A DNA stretch of 64,000 nucleotides from Pseudomonas fortuita (GTDB lineage Bacteria; Pseudomonadota; Gammaproteobacteria; Pseudomonadales; Pseudomonadaceae): assembly GCF_026898135.2 (NCBI RefSeq), contig NZ_CP114035.2:1777501-1841500 (forward strand). Direction: 5' to 3'. This document shows, piece after piece, positions 21,701-34,462 of the stretch (its first letter is position 1; each line of letters begins with the position of its first letter). The position numbers and the translations under genes were made by a program. A model generated the notes under the pieces. The model saw nothing but the letters and a program-made list of their open reading frames with translations. It did no database searches and was not told the DNA's origin.

Positions 21701-22408
21701 ATGGCCCAATCGGAAACCGTTGAACGCATTCTCGATGCTGCCGAGCAGCTGTTCGCGGAAAGGGGGTTTGCCGAAACCTCATTGCGGCTGATTACCAGCA
21801 AGGCCGGGGTGAACCTGGCGGCCGTCAACTATCATTTCGGCTCCAAGAAAGCGTTGATCCAGGCGGTGTTCTCGCGCTTCCTCGGGCCGTTCTGCGCCAG
21901 CCTGGAGCGCGAGCTGGAGCGTCGCCAGGCCAAGCCGGAGCACAAGCCCAGCCTCGAAGAGCTGCTGGAGATGCTGGTGGAGCAGGCGTTGGTCGTGCAA
22001 CCTCGCAGCAACAACGATCTGTCGATCTTCATGCGCCTGCTGGGCCTGGCATTCAGCCAGAGCCAAGGCCACCTGCGGCGTTACCTGGAAGACATGTACG
22101 GCAAGGTGTTCCGCCGCTACATGCTGCTGGTCAACGAGGCTGCGCCGCGTATTCCACCACTGGAACTGTTCTGGCGCGTGCACTTCATGCTCGGCGCCGC
22201 CGCCTTCAGCATGTCCGGCATCAAGGCGCTGCGTGCGATCGCCGAGACTGACTTTGGCATCAACACCTCGATCGAGCAGGTGATGCGCCTGATGGTACCG
22301 TTCCTGGCTGCAGGCATGCGTGCCGACAGCGGCGTCACCGACGAAGCCATGGCCACGGCGCAGCTGCGACCACGCAGCAAAGCTACCGCTATTACCGCCA
22401 AGGCCTGA
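21701..22408 (+). CDS. psrA: TetR-family regulator PsrA
   Basis: A 235-residue TetR protein. The HTH is RGFAETSLRLITSKAGVNLAAVNYHFGSKK in outline, at residues 25-50; a helical ligand domain follows. PsrA senses long-chain fatty acids, represses beta-oxidation genes such as fadBA and activates rpoS in pseudomonads. The identity rests on length, position next to lexA and the two exact PsrA operators upstream. GGAG lies 5 bases before the ATG. Confidence 0.9.
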   Translation: MAQSETVERILDAAEQLFAERGFAETSLRLITSKAGVNLAAVNYHFGSKKALIQAVFSRFLGPFCASLERELERRQAKPEHKPSLEELLEMLVEQALVVQPRSNNDLSIFMRLLGLAFSQSQGHLRRYLEDMYGKVFRRYMLLVNEAAPRIPPLELFWRVHFMLGAAAFSMSGIKALRAIAETDFGINTSIEQVMRLMVPFLAAGMRADSGVTDEAMATAQLRPRSKATAITAKA

Positions 22409-22447
22409 AGGCTGGGCGGGGCAGGGCGCTTCGGCTAAGCTAGCGCC

Positions 22448-22972
22448 ATGCCCGATCTCGACCTGCTGCACATTTCCCTTGCCGACCAATGCCTGTATGG
22501 CTTTGCCTGTGGCCAGCTGCGCGTGCGCGTGCCGGTTTCCACGTCGCGCAACGGTGCGGGCGAGCGCTACGGTTCGGGTTGCACACCGCGTGGCCTGCAT
22601 CAAGTGCGGGCAAAAATTGGCGCGGGCCTGCCGCTTGCTGCAGTGCTGGTCGGGCGGCGCTGGGCGGGTGAGGTGTGGTCGCCGGTATTGCACGCGCAAT
22701 ACCCGGGCCGTGACTGGATACTCACCCGCATCCTCTGGCTCAGCGGCTGTGAGCCGGGGCTTAACCGCCTGGGCGCGGTCGACACCTTCCGCCGCTACAT
22801 CTACCTGCACGGCACCCCGGATACGGAACCCATGGGCGTAGCGTTGTCCCATGGCTGCATACGCCTGCGCAACACTGACTTGCTAAGCCTGTTCGAGCGG
22901 GTGCCGGCCCATTGCCCGGTGCGTATCGAACAGGCCGCCTGCCCCCAGTGGGCCTCTCTTTGTCTTCAATGA
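22448..22972 (+). CDS. L,D-transpeptidase (YkuD domain)
   Basis: A 174-residue protein that is nearly one YkuD catalytic domain. The active site is SHGCIRLRNTDLLSLFERV with the catalytic Cys, and IYLHGTPDTEPMG supplies the upstream His. YkuD enzymes make or alter L,D cross-links in peptidoglycan. No signal peptide or membrane anchor is visible, so how it reaches the periplasm, or whether it acts on cytoplasmic muropeptides, is open. The coding end is 10 bases before nagZ, suggesting joint expression in wall recycling. Confidence 0.88.
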   Translation: MPDLDLLHISLADQCLYGFACGQLRVRVPVSTSRNGAGERYGSGCTPRGLHQVRAKIGAGLPLAAVLVGRRWAGEVWSPVLHAQYPGRDWILTRILWLSGCEPGLNRLGAVDTFRRYIYLHGTPDTEPMGVALSHGCIRLRNTDLLSLFERVPAHCPVRIEQAACPQWASLCLQ

Positions 22973-22982
22973 AGGATTACCC

Positions 22983-23993
22983 ATGACCGTCAGCCTGCAA
23001 GGCTCCCTGATGGTGGATATCGCCGGTAAATGGCTGACCGCCGAAGACCGTCACTTGCTGCGCCAACCCGAAGTGGCCGGCCTGATCATTTTTGCCCGCA
23101 ACATCGACAGCCCGCGCCAGGTGCGTGAGCTGTGCGCATCGATCCGCGCCATACGCCCTGACCTTATTCTGGCGGTAGACCAGGAGGGCGGCCGCGTGCA
23201 GCGCCTGCGCCAGGGTTTCGTGCGCCTGCCAGCCATGCGTGCGCTGGCCGACAATGACAACGCCGAGTACCTGGCGGAGCAGTGCGGTTGGCTGATGGCG
23301 ACCGAGGTGCTGGCGGTTGGCCTGGACCTCAGCTTTGCACCCGTGCTGGACCTGGACCACCAGCGCAGCGCCGTGGTCGGCAGCCGTGCCTTCGAGGGCG
23401 ACCCCCTGCGTGCCACGCAACTTGCGGGGGCGTTCATCCGCGGTATGAATGCGGCGGGCATGGCTGCCTGTGGCAAGCACTTCCCCGGCCATGGCTGGGC
23501 CGAGGCTGACTCGCATGTGGCCATTCCCACCGATGAGCGCAGCCTTGAGCAATTACGCCAGGCCGACCTGGTGCCGTTCACGCGCCTGAGCGGCCAGCTG
23601 GCGGCGGTGATGCCGGCGCATGTCATCTACCCGCAGGTTGACAACCAGCCAGCCGGTTTTTCGCGGCGCTGGCTGCAGGACATCCTTCGCGGCGAGCTGG
23701 GCTTTGACGGGGTGATCTTCAGTGATGACTTGTCGATGGCCGGTGCGCATGTGGTGGGTGATGCGGCCAGCCGTATCGAGGCAGCGTTGAGCGCCGGCTG
23801 TGACATGGGCCTGGTGTGCAATGACCGGGCGGCAGCGGAGCTGGCACTGAGTGCGGCGCAACGTATGAAGGTCAAGCCATCGCCGCGGATTGCGCGGATG
23901 CGCGGGCAAGGGTTTGCGCGGACCGATTATCGCCAGCAGCCGCGCTGGCTGGAGGCGTTGGGGGCGTTGAAGGAAGCTCAGCTGGTCGATTGA
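22983..23993 (+). CDS. nagZ: Beta-N-acetylglucosaminidase NagZ (GH3)
   Basis: A 336-residue single-domain GH3 enzyme of the usual length. It has the KHFPGHGWAEADSHVAIP motif with the Asp/His dyad and the nucleophile Asp in GVIFSDDLSMAGAHV. It works in the cytoplasm and removes GlcNAc from anhydromuropeptides; its product affects AmpR-controlled beta-lactamase in pseudomonads. It is probably co-expressed with the L,D-transpeptidase gene. Confidence 0.96.
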   Translation: MTVSLQGSLMVDIAGKWLTAEDRHLLRQPEVAGLIIFARNIDSPRQVRELCASIRAIRPDLILAVDQEGGRVQRLRQGFVRLPAMRALADNDNAEYLAEQCGWLMATEVLAVGLDLSFAPVLDLDHQRSAVVGSRAFEGDPLRATQLAGAFIRGMNAAGMAACGKHFPGHGWAEADSHVAIPTDERSLEQLRQADLVPFTRLSGQLAAVMPAHVIYPQVDNQPAGFSRRWLQDILRGELGFDGVIFSDDLSMAGAHVVGDAASRIEAALSAGCDMGLVCNDRAAAELALSAAQRMKVKPSPRIARMRGQGFARTDYRQQPRWLEALGALKEAQLVD

Positions 23994-24000
23994 CTGCCTC

Positions 24001-24093
24001 GGCCGCTTCGCGGGCATGCCCGCTCCCACAGGTACTGCGCATGCCAGATAGCGGTGCGGTCACTGTGGGAGCGGGTTCACCCGCGAAGAGGCC
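24001..24093. repeat. Paired inverted REP element
   Basis: GGCCGCTTCGCGGGCATGCC from 24001 faces CGGGTTCACCCGCGAAGAGGCC ending at 24093, each with the CTCCCACAG or CTGTGGGAG half. It sits between the convergent nagZ and helicase genes. Confidence 0.8.
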
Positions 24094-24118
24094 AGCTTGG
24101 GCAGTGAAAGTTGATGGT

Positions 24119-27436
<3,318 letters not shown>

Positions 27437-27440
27437 CGGA

Positions 27441-28013
27441 TTACTGCTCCATCATCTCCGGGTCCATCACCGGCATTTTCGGCGTACCCGGTGGTGTCAC
27501 CTTCAGCAGCACCGCCAGGTGCCCGCCGTCGAGGAAGGTCAGCTGGCCGGCCTTGACGTTGCTGTTGTTCTGCCTGAACTGCTCGCTTTGCAGCACGCTG
27601 CCGTTGCCGTCCAGCTGGTTGACCCAGAAGTTGGCCTCGACCGAGATGAAGCGGCCTTGCGCGATGCTCAGGTTGCCTTCGATAGGGAAGTGGCCGAACT
27701 GTTCGGCGCCTTCGCCCAGGGCAATGCGGCCAGGTTCGCTGCCGACCTGCTGCTGCCAGGCCTTGTGCATCAATACGGTGTAGTCGGCGGTGGCTTCCAG
27801 GCGGGTGGCTTCGTCTTCCAGCGCCAGTGGGCGCTCTGCGTCTTTTGCCAGGCGTGGGGCGCCAGCGCTCCAGTCTTCCGGGGCGAACGGGCTGGTGAAG
27901 GCGGGCACGCTGTTCTGCCGCACCAGAATCATTTCTACCTGATACAGGCCTTCGGCGAAGGCGGCTGGCGCGAACAGCGCCAGCAGCAGGGTCAGGCAAC
28001 GGATGGCACGCAT
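27441..28013 (-). CDS. csiV: CsiV-like periplasmic protein
   Basis: A 190-residue secreted protein with signal peptide MRAIRCLTLLLALFAPAAFA, cut before EGLYQVEMILVRQN. The mature part is beta-rich with FGHFPIEGNLSIAQGRFISV, matching the CsiV family described in Vibrio as a partner of the cell-wall stress polymerase system. Whether this copy binds peptidoglycan is inference. It is between mfd (9 bases before) and the helicase. Confidence 0.75.
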   Translation of the reverse strand: MRAIRCLTLLLALFAPAAFAEGLYQVEMILVRQNSVPAFTSPFAPEDWSAGAPRLAKDAERPLALEDEATRLEATADYTVLMHKAWQQQVGSEPGRIALGEGAEQFGHFPIEGNLSIAQGRFISVEANFWVNQLDGNGSVLQSEQFRQNNSNVKAGQLTFLDGGHLAVLLKVTPPGTPKMPVMDPEMMEQ

Positions 28014-28022
28014 GGATCTTCC

Positions 28023-31000
28023 TTAGGCAGGCTGTGGGGTCAGGCGCTCGAACAGCGCCTCCAGGGTGTTGAAACGTTCGTCGGGGCGTTCCATCGGCAC
28101 AAGGAAGCGGAACTGGGTAGCGCCTTCGAACTTGTAGCGTTTGGGCTGGCCCTGGATCAGCTTGATCAGGGTCAGCGGGTCGACCGGGGTTTCGGCTTCG
28201 AACTCGAGCTTGCCACCATTGGGGCCAGCATCGACTTTCTTGATGCCGAGCTTTTCCGCCTGCAGCTTGAGCGAAGTCAGGCGCATCAGGTTCTTGGTCG
28301 GTTCTGGCAGCAGACCGAAGCGGTCGATCATTTCCACTTGCAGGTCCTTGAGGCCTTCTTCGTCGGCGGCCGAAGCAATGCGCTTGTACAGGATCAGCCG
28401 AGCATGCACGTCAGGCAGGTAGTCCTCGGGGATCAGTGCGGGCAGGCGCAGGTTGATCTCCGGGCCGCCGCCAAGCGGTTGCTCCAGATTTGGCTGGGTA
28501 CCCTTGCGGATCGCCTTGACCGCGCGTTCGAGCATTTCCATGTACAGGGTGAAGCCCACCGCCTGGATCTGACCGCTCTGGCCTTCGCCCAGCAGCTCGC
28601 CCGCACCGCGGATTTCCAGGTCGTTGGTGGCCAGCACAAAGCCAGCACCCAGGTCCTGGGTGTTGGCGATGGCTTCCAGGCGTTTTTCAGCGTCGGCGCT
28701 GACTTTCTGTCGGGTTGGGGTCAGCAGGTAGGCGTAGGCCTGGTGGTGGCTACGGCCGACCCGGCCACGCAGCTGGTGCAGCTGGGCCAGGCCAAACTTG
28801 TCGGCGCGCTCGATGACGATGGTATTGGCGCTAGGCACGTCGATGCCGGTTTCGATGATGGTCGACGCCACCAGCACGTTGAAGCGCTTGTGGTAGAAAT
28901 CGCTCATCACCTGTTCCAGCTCGCGTTCGCGCATTTGCCCGTGGCCGATGCCGATACGTGCCTCGGGCACCAGTTCGGCAAGGTCGGCGGCGCATTTTTC
29001 GATGGTTTTCACATCGTTGTGCAGGTAGTACACCTGGCCACCGCGCAGCAGTTCGCGCAGCAGTGCCTCCTTGACCGTGCTCTTGTTCTGCTCCATGACA
29101 AAGGTGCGCACCGACAGGCGGCGCGCTGGCGGCGTGGCGATGATCGACAGGTCGCGCATGCCGGCCACTGCCATGTTCAACGTGCGCGGGATCGGCGTAG
29201 CGGTCAGGGTGAGGATGTCGACCTCGCTGCGCAGTGCCTTGAGCTGCTCTTTCTGGCGTACACCAAAGCGGTGCTCTTCGTCGATGATGGCCAGGCCCAG
29301 GTCCTTGAAGCGCACATCGTCCTGCAGCAGCTTGTGGGTGCCGATGAGGATGTCGATCTTGCCTTCGGCCAGGTCGGCGGCGGCGGCGGCCACTTCCTTG
29401 GCCGACTTGAAGCGGCTCATGACCTCCACGGTCACCGGCCAGTCGGCAAAGCGGTCGCGGAAGCTGTTGTAGTGTTGCTGGGCGAGCAGGGTAGTGGGCA
29501 CCAGCACGGCGACCTGGCGGCCACTGTGCACGGCGATGAACGCCGCCCGCATGGCCACTTCTGTCTTGCCGAAGCCGACGTCGCCACACACCAGGCGGTC
29601 CATTGGCTTGGGCGCGAGCATGTCAGCCCGCACCGCCTCGATGGCCGTTTGCTGGTCCGGGGTTTCTTCGAACGGGAAGCCGGCGCTGAACGTGGCGTAG
29701 TCGGCGGACGGGTCGGCAAACGCATACCCTTTGCGCGCGGCCCGGCGGGCATAGATGTCGAGCAGTTCGGCGGCCACGTCGCGCACCTGTTCGGCGGCCT
29801 TGCGCTTGGCCTTCTGCCAGGCTTCCGAGCCCAGCCGGTGCAGCGGTGCCAGGGCATCATCGCTGCCGGTGTAGCGGGCGATCAGGTGCAGGTTGGCCAC
29901 CGGCACGTACAGCTTGGCGTTCTCGGCGTATTCCAGGGTAAGGAATTCGGCAGCCTGGCCTTCGATTTCCAGGGTGGCCAGGCCCAGGTAGCGGCCCACG
30001 CCATGGTCAATGTGTACCACCGGTGCGCCTTCGCGCAGCTCGGTGAGGTTCTTGATGACCGCGTCGTTGGCGGTTTCGCCACGCTTGTCGCGGCGGCGGC
30101 GCTGCATCACGCGCTGGCCGAACAGCGGGCTTTCCGCGACCAGGGCCAGGCCTGGGTCGTCCAGCAGCAAGCCGTCATCCAGCGGGGCTATGGTGATCGC
30201 CAGGCGCTCGCTTCCGGTGATGAAGTCGGCCCAGCCGTCGACAGTGTGCGGCCGCAGTTTCAATCGTTCGAGCAGCTCCAGCAACACTTCGCGGCGGCCG
30301 GCCGATTCGGCGGTGAACAGCACGCGGCCGGGGAACTGGTCGAGGAAGTTGGCCAGCTCGGCCAGCGGCTGGTTGGCCTTGGCCTCGATCGCCAGGTTGG
30401 GCAGGGCGCGCGCCGGGAAGCGCTCGCGGCCCGCGCCCGGTTCGATGTCTTCGCTGCTGACCACCACTCGCGGCCACTGCTTGAGCCGGGCGAAGCAGTC
30501 CTCCACTGGCATGAACAGCTCGGCAGGCGGCAGCAGCGGCCGGCTGAGGTCGCCACGGCGGTCTTCATAACGGCCGCGCACGTCGTTCCAGAAGTGTTCG
30601 GCGGCCTGTTCCACGCCAGGCAGCGAAAACACCTGGGTGTCGGCCGGCAGGTAGTCGAACAGGGTGGACGTTTCTTCGAAGAACAACGGCAGGTAGTACT
30701 CGATGCCGGCCGGGATGATGCCGCTGGCCAGGTCCTGGAAGATCGCACTGCGGCGGAAATCCACGTCGAAGCGTTCACGGAAGCGTGCCTTGAAGCGGGT
30801 CACTTCCTCTTTTTGCATCGGAAATTCGCGTGCCGGCAGCAGGCGCACCGAATCCACCTTGTCGATCGAGCGCTGGGTCTCGGGGTCGAAGGTGCGCAGT
30901 GTCTCGATCTCGTCATCGAACAGGTCGATGCGGTAGGGCAGCTTGCTGCCCATCGGGAACAGGTCGATCAGCGCGCCGCGCACGGCGAACTCGCCATGCT

Positions 31001-31472
31001 CGTAGACGGTGTCGACGCAACGATAGCCACTGGCCTCCAGGCGTGTGCGCATCTGCTCCACGTCGATGGTCTGGCCCACGTCCAGCACCAGGCTGCTGCC
31101 CAGCAGGAAGCGGGTGGGCGCCAGGCGGTGCAGGGCGGTGGTGACCGGCACCACGAGGATGCCATGGCTCAGTTCCGGCAGGCGGTACAGGCTTGCGATG
31201 CGCTGGGAAATGATGTCCTGGTGTGGCGAGAACAGGTCGTAGGGCAGGGTTTCCCAGTCGGGGAATGGCAGCACCGGCAGGTCCGGGGCGAAGAAGCGCA
31301 GCTCCTGCTCCAGACGGTCGGCGGCCTGGCTGTCGGCTGTCAGCAGCAGGGTGAAGCGGCCAGCGTTGCTGGCGGCCTCGGCGATGGCAAGGCTGAGGGC
31401 GGCACCGGGCAGGTTACCCCAGGTTTGTTTGCCGGCCGTGGCCGACATGTGCGGTAGGCGCAGAACTGACAC
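28023..31472 (-). CDS. mfd: Transcription-repair coupling factor Mfd
   Basis: About 1149 residues, the normal length. The N-terminal UvrB-like part (WGNLPGAALSLAIAEA, PFPDWETLPYDLFSPHQD) is followed by the RNA-polymerase-interacting domain (VVHIDHGVGRYLGL). The RecG-like motor has Walker A CGDVGFGKTEVAMRAAF, IIDEEHRFGVRQ and RGRVGRSHHQAYAYLL. It pushes stalled RNA polymerase off damage and recruits UvrA. The start is a GTG at 31472; another in-frame GTG lies 12 bases upstream with GGAG touching it, so the exact start is open. Confidence 0.96.
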   Translation of the reverse strand: MSVLRLPHMSATAGKQTWGNLPGAALSLAIAEAASNAGRFTLLLTADSQAADRLEQELRFFAPDLPVLPFPDWETLPYDLFSPHQDIISQRIASLYRLPELSHGILVVPVTTALHRLAPTRFLLGSSLVLDVGQTIDVEQMRTRLEASGYRCVDTVYEHGEFAVRGALIDLFPMGSKLPYRIDLFDDEIETLRTFDPETQRSIDKVDSVRLLPAREFPMQKEEVTRFKARFRERFDVDFRRSAIFQDLASGIIPAGIEYYLPLFFEETSTLFDYLPADTQVFSLPGVEQAAEHFWNDVRGRYEDRRGDLSRPLLPPAELFMPVEDCFARLKQWPRVVVSSEDIEPGAGRERFPARALPNLAIEAKANQPLAELANFLDQFPGRVLFTAESAGRREVLLELLERLKLRPHTVDGWADFITGSERLAITIAPLDDGLLLDDPGLALVAESPLFGQRVMQRRRRDKRGETANDAVIKNLTELREGAPVVHIDHGVGRYLGLATLEIEGQAAEFLTLEYAENAKLYVPVANLHLIARYTGSDDALAPLHRLGSEAWQKAKRKAAEQVRDVAAELLDIYARRAARKGYAFADPSADYATFSAGFPFEETPDQQTAIEAVRADMLAPKPMDRLVCGDVGFGKTEVAMRAAFIAVHSGRQVAVLVPTTLLAQQHYNSFRDRFADWPVTVEVMSRFKSAKEVAAAAADLAEGKIDILIGTHKLLQDDVRFKDLGLAIIDEEHRFGVRQKEQLKALRSEVDILTLTATPIPRTLNMAVAGMRDLSIIATPPARRLSVRTFVMEQNKSTVKEALLRELLRGGQVYYLHNDVKTIEKCAADLAELVPEARIGIGHGQMRERELEQVMSDFYHKRFNVLVASTIIETGIDVPSANTIVIERADKFGLAQLHQLRGRVGRSHHQAYAYLLTPTRQKVSADAEKRLEAIANTQDLGAGFVLATNDLEIRGAGELLGEGQSGQIQAVGFTLYMEMLERAVKAIRKGTQPNLEQPLGGGPEINLRLPALIPEDYLPDVHARLILYKRIASAADEEGLKDLQVEMIDRFGLLPEPTKNLMRLTSLKLQAEKLGIKKVDAGPNGGKLEFEAETPVDPLTLIKLIQGQPKRYKFEGATQFRFLVPMERPDERFNTLEALFERLTPQPA

Positions 31473-31586
31473 GGGAGATTGCACTCCAAGCGTTGCGGCA
31501 AAGACACCGATTGTACCGGTGACCGTGCCGGCTGTCAGGCTCGAAAGGGCGTGAACGCTGGCTTGCGTGACTGCGACAGGCGCTCA

Positions 31587-31615
31587 TTGCCGGTTCCGCG
31601 TCGGGGCGTCATAAT
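31587..31615 (+). promoter_or_regulatory. Sigma-70-like promoter of gapB
   Basis: TTGCCG at 31587-31592 and CATAAT at 31610-31615 are separated by 17 bases, about 40 bases before the gapB start. It is divergent from mfd. Confidence 0.5.
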
Positions 31616-31654
31616 GTAGCCCCTTTTTTCTGTCCCTACATGTGGAAGGTTCCC

Positions 31655-33103
31655 GTGACTCAGAAGCCCGACCAGTGTCTTGGTGAGTGGATTGATCGTG
31701 AAGCTCTGGCTGAAGCGATGATCCCGCTTATCGGTCAGCTCTACCGCAACAACAACGTGGTGAGCTCGATTTATGGCCGTAGCCTGATCAACCGTTCGGT
31801 TATCTCGATCCTCAAGGCGCACCGCTTTGCGCGTCATCGTCAAGCCGACGAAACCGAGCTGTCCGTCCACGAGACATTCCCCCTGCTCAAGGCCATGAGC
31901 GAGCTGAAACTGGGCGCCGCTTCGGTCGACCTGGGCAAGCTGGCCAACAAGTTCAAGCAGGAAGGCAATGGCCGTACTGCCGAGCAGTTCGTCCGTGAAG
32001 AACTGGCCGACGTGGTTGGCCAGCAGAACGCTTCGGCGCGCAAAGGCACCGACGTTGTCCTGTACGGCTTCGGCCGCATCGGCCGCCTGCTGGCGCGTAT
32101 CCTGATCGAGAAGACCGGTGGTGGCGACGGCCTGCGCCTGCGCGCCATTGTCGTGCGCAAAGGCGCCGAGAACGACCTGGTCAAGCGTGCCAGCCTGCTG
32201 CGTCGTGACTCTGTTCACGGCCCGTTCGACGGCACCATCACCATCGACGAAGCCAACAACACCATCACTGCCAACGGCAACCTGATCCAGGTTATCTACG
32301 CCAAGAGCCCGAGCGAAGTCGACTACACCCAGTACGGCATCGAAAACGCGTTGATCGTCGACAACACCGGGGTATGGCGTGATGCCGACGGCCTGGGCCA
32401 GCACCTGGCCTGCCCGGGCGCTGCCCGCGTGATCCTCACCGCACCTGGCAAGGGCGCGCTGAAGAACATCGTGCACGGCATCAACCACGGTGACATTGCT
32501 GCCGATGACAAGATCATCTCGGCGGCCTCCTGCACCACCAACGCCATCGTGCCGGTGCTCAAGGCTGTCAACGACAAGTACGGCATCGTCAACGGCCACG
32601 TCGAAACCGTTCACTCGTTCACCAACGACCAGAACCTGATCGACAACTTCCACAAGGGCAGCCGCCGTGGTCGTGCCGCGCCGCTGAACATGGTCATCAC
32701 CGAAACCGGCGCAGCCACTGCTGCCGCCAAGGCGCTGCCAGTGCTGAAGGGCAAGCTGACCGGCAACGCCATTCGCGTACCGACGCCGAACGTTTCGATG
32801 GCCATCCTGAACCTGAACCTGGAAAAGGCCACCAACCGCGACGAAATCAACGAGTACCTGCGCCAGACCGCCATGCACTCGGAACTGCACAAGCAGATCG
32901 ACTACGTCAGCTCGCAGGAAGTGGTTTCGACCGACTTCGTTGGCTCGCGCCACGCCGGTGTCGTTGACGCTGAAGCCACCATCGCCAACGACAACCGCGT
33001 TGTCCTGTACGTCTGGTACGACAACGAATTCGGTTACAGCTGCCAGGTGGTTCGCGTGATGGAAGACATGGCCGGTGTGAACCCGCCAGCGTTTCCACGC
33101 TGA
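31655..33103 (+). CDS. gapB: Glyceraldehyde-3-phosphate dehydrogenase with N-terminal extension
   Basis: About 482 residues, some 150 longer than a usual GAPDH. The first 130 residues (GEWIDREALAEAMIPLIGQL, LKAHRFARHR) are helical and have no GAPDH counterpart. The NAD(P)-binding domain then begins VVLYGFGRIGRLLARILIE. The catalytic Cys is in ISAASCTTNAIVPVLKA and the end has WYDNEFGYSCQVVRV. It interconverts glyceraldehyde-3-phosphate and 1,3-bisphosphoglycerate. Pseudomonads carry this long form beside a standard GapA; a gluconeogenic role is likely. The GTG at 31655 is preferred because GGAAGG lies 5 bases upstream; an ATG at 31640 lacks a ribosome site. Confidence 0.93.
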   Translation: MTQKPDQCLGEWIDREALAEAMIPLIGQLYRNNNVVSSIYGRSLINRSVISILKAHRFARHRQADETELSVHETFPLLKAMSELKLGAASVDLGKLANKFKQEGNGRTAEQFVREELADVVGQQNASARKGTDVVLYGFGRIGRLLARILIEKTGGGDGLRLRAIVVRKGAENDLVKRASLLRRDSVHGPFDGTITIDEANNTITANGNLIQVIYAKSPSEVDYTQYGIENALIVDNTGVWRDADGLGQHLACPGAARVILTAPGKGALKNIVHGINHGDIAADDKIISAASCTTNAIVPVLKAVNDKYGIVNGHVETVHSFTNDQNLIDNFHKGSRRGRAAPLNMVITETGAATAAAKALPVLKGKLTGNAIRVPTPNVSMAILNLNLEKATNRDEINEYLRQTAMHSELHKQIDYVSSQEVVSTDFVGSRHAGVVDAEATIANDNRVVLYVWYDNEFGYSCQVVRVMEDMAGVNPPAFPR

Positions 33104-33120
33104 TTCGCTTGTAAGGCAAT

Positions 33121-33156
33121 GAAAAAACGGGAACCTTCGGGTTCCCGTTTTTTTTG
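33121..33156 (+). terminator. Intrinsic terminator of gapB
   Basis: AAAAAACGGGAAC, loop CTTCGG, GTTCCCGTTTTTTTT. The stem is flanked by A and T runs, so it can work in both directions. Confidence 0.9.
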
Positions 33157-33259
33157 CTTGCCGTGGGTCGTGTGGTGCCTGTGAGATCGAGCGCCGCGCG
33201 GGCGGCGCTCGATATGCGCCATACCCCAAAGCCCAAGCCAAGCACCCAGGAACCGAACC

Positions 33260-34258
33260 TTGCGCACAGCCTTACTGTTCATTTTCCTGCTGCTCACCGC
33301 CTGCAACCAGGGCCCCACCCTTGAGCGCCTGGGCGGCCCGACCATGGGTAGCAGCTACAGCATCCAGTACGTTCGCGAGCCTGGCGGCCCGGCGCCGGCC
33401 CAGGTGCAGGCAGCGGTCGAAACCATTCTTGGTGAAATCGACCGGCACTATTCGACCTACCGCGGCGACTCTACCGTCAGCCGGTTCAACCAGTTGCCCG
33501 CCAACCAGTGCCTGGCCCTGCCACCCGACATGCTTGAACTGGTTGCCCTTGGCCAGCACCTGGCCGAGCAGAGTGAGGGTGCCTTTGACCTCACCGTTGA
33601 ACCCTTGCTTGACCTGTGGGGTTTCGGCCCCCAGGCCCGCCATGAGCGGGTACCCGACCCGCAAGCCGTGGCCCAGGTTCGTCAGCGTGTGGGTTACCGG
33701 CACTTGCATATCGAAGACCAGGCCCTGTGCAAGGACGCCCCGGTGCAGCTCGACTTCAATAGCATCGCCGCCGGCCATGCCGTGGACTTGATCGCTGCGC
33801 GCCTGCGCGCCATGGGTATAGCCAGTTTTGTCGCCGAAGCCACTGGCGAGCTCAAGGCGGTTGGCCGCAAGCCCGATGGCAGTCCCTGGCGCATCGCCCT
33901 GGAGTTGCCCCGTGAAGACCGCCAGATCGCCCGGCAGATCATTGCAGTCAATGAGCTTTCAGTCTCAACCTCGGGTGACTATCGGCACTATTTCGAGGAG
34001 AATGGCCGGCGTTATTCGCACACCTTCGATGCCCGCCTCGGGCGCCCCGTGCAGCACGACCTGGCTGCAGTCACCGTACTGGACGCCTCGGCGTTGCAGG
34101 CCGACGGCTATTCGACACTGCTGCTGATCCTTGGCCCTGAGCGTGGCTGGGATTTTGCCGTGGCGCACGGCTTGGCCGCGGTATTGGTGACTCGGGCCGA
34201 GGGTGGCTTCGTCTCTCGAGCTACGCCCGCATTCGAACGGGCGGTGAAAGGCGATTGA
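33260..34258 (+). CDS. apbE: FAD:protein FMN transferase ApbE
   Basis: A 332-residue lipoprotein: FIFLLLTAC is a lipobox with Cys15. The ApbE fold has MGSSYSIQYV at the start, HYSTYRGDSTVSRFN, LDFNSIAAGHAVDLIA and VSTSGDYRHYFEENG. It transfers FMN from FAD to Thr residues of exported or membrane flavoproteins such as RNF/NQR subunits. No target gene is nearby. The start is TTG at 33260, supported by AGGA 8 bases upstream and by the complete signal peptide it gives. Confidence 0.9.
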   Translation: MRTALLFIFLLLTACNQGPTLERLGGPTMGSSYSIQYVREPGGPAPAQVQAAVETILGEIDRHYSTYRGDSTVSRFNQLPANQCLALPPDMLELVALGQHLAEQSEGAFDLTVEPLLDLWGFGPQARHERVPDPQAVAQVRQRVGYRHLHIEDQALCKDAPVQLDFNSIAAGHAVDLIAARLRAMGIASFVAEATGELKAVGRKPDGSPWRIALELPREDRQIARQIIAVNELSVSTSGDYRHYFEENGRRYSHTFDARLGRPVQHDLAAVTVLDASALQADGYSTLLLILGPERGWDFAVAHGLAAVLVTRAEGGFVSRATPAFERAVKGD

Positions 34259-34462
34259 AAGCGCAGGCAGGGATGATGGCCGCCAGGGAATGGGTGAACC
34301 AAATGTAGTGCGGGCAAAATTGGCCTACGACGCGACCAAGGGTTAATGTGCGCGGCGTTCAGGCTTGATTAGACTGCACCCGAATTTTCTCATGACGCCC
34401 CGGCGGCATGATCGCGTCCCGCGAGCGACCGTGGCTTGCGGGCCAGTTCTGAAGGAGTACGC

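Noticed and set aside
27519..31457. A 1312-residue open frame opposite csiV and mfd
   Set aside because: It is the antisense shadow of mfd and csiV; the sequence is Gln/His/Val-rich without domains, while mfd is unmistakable.
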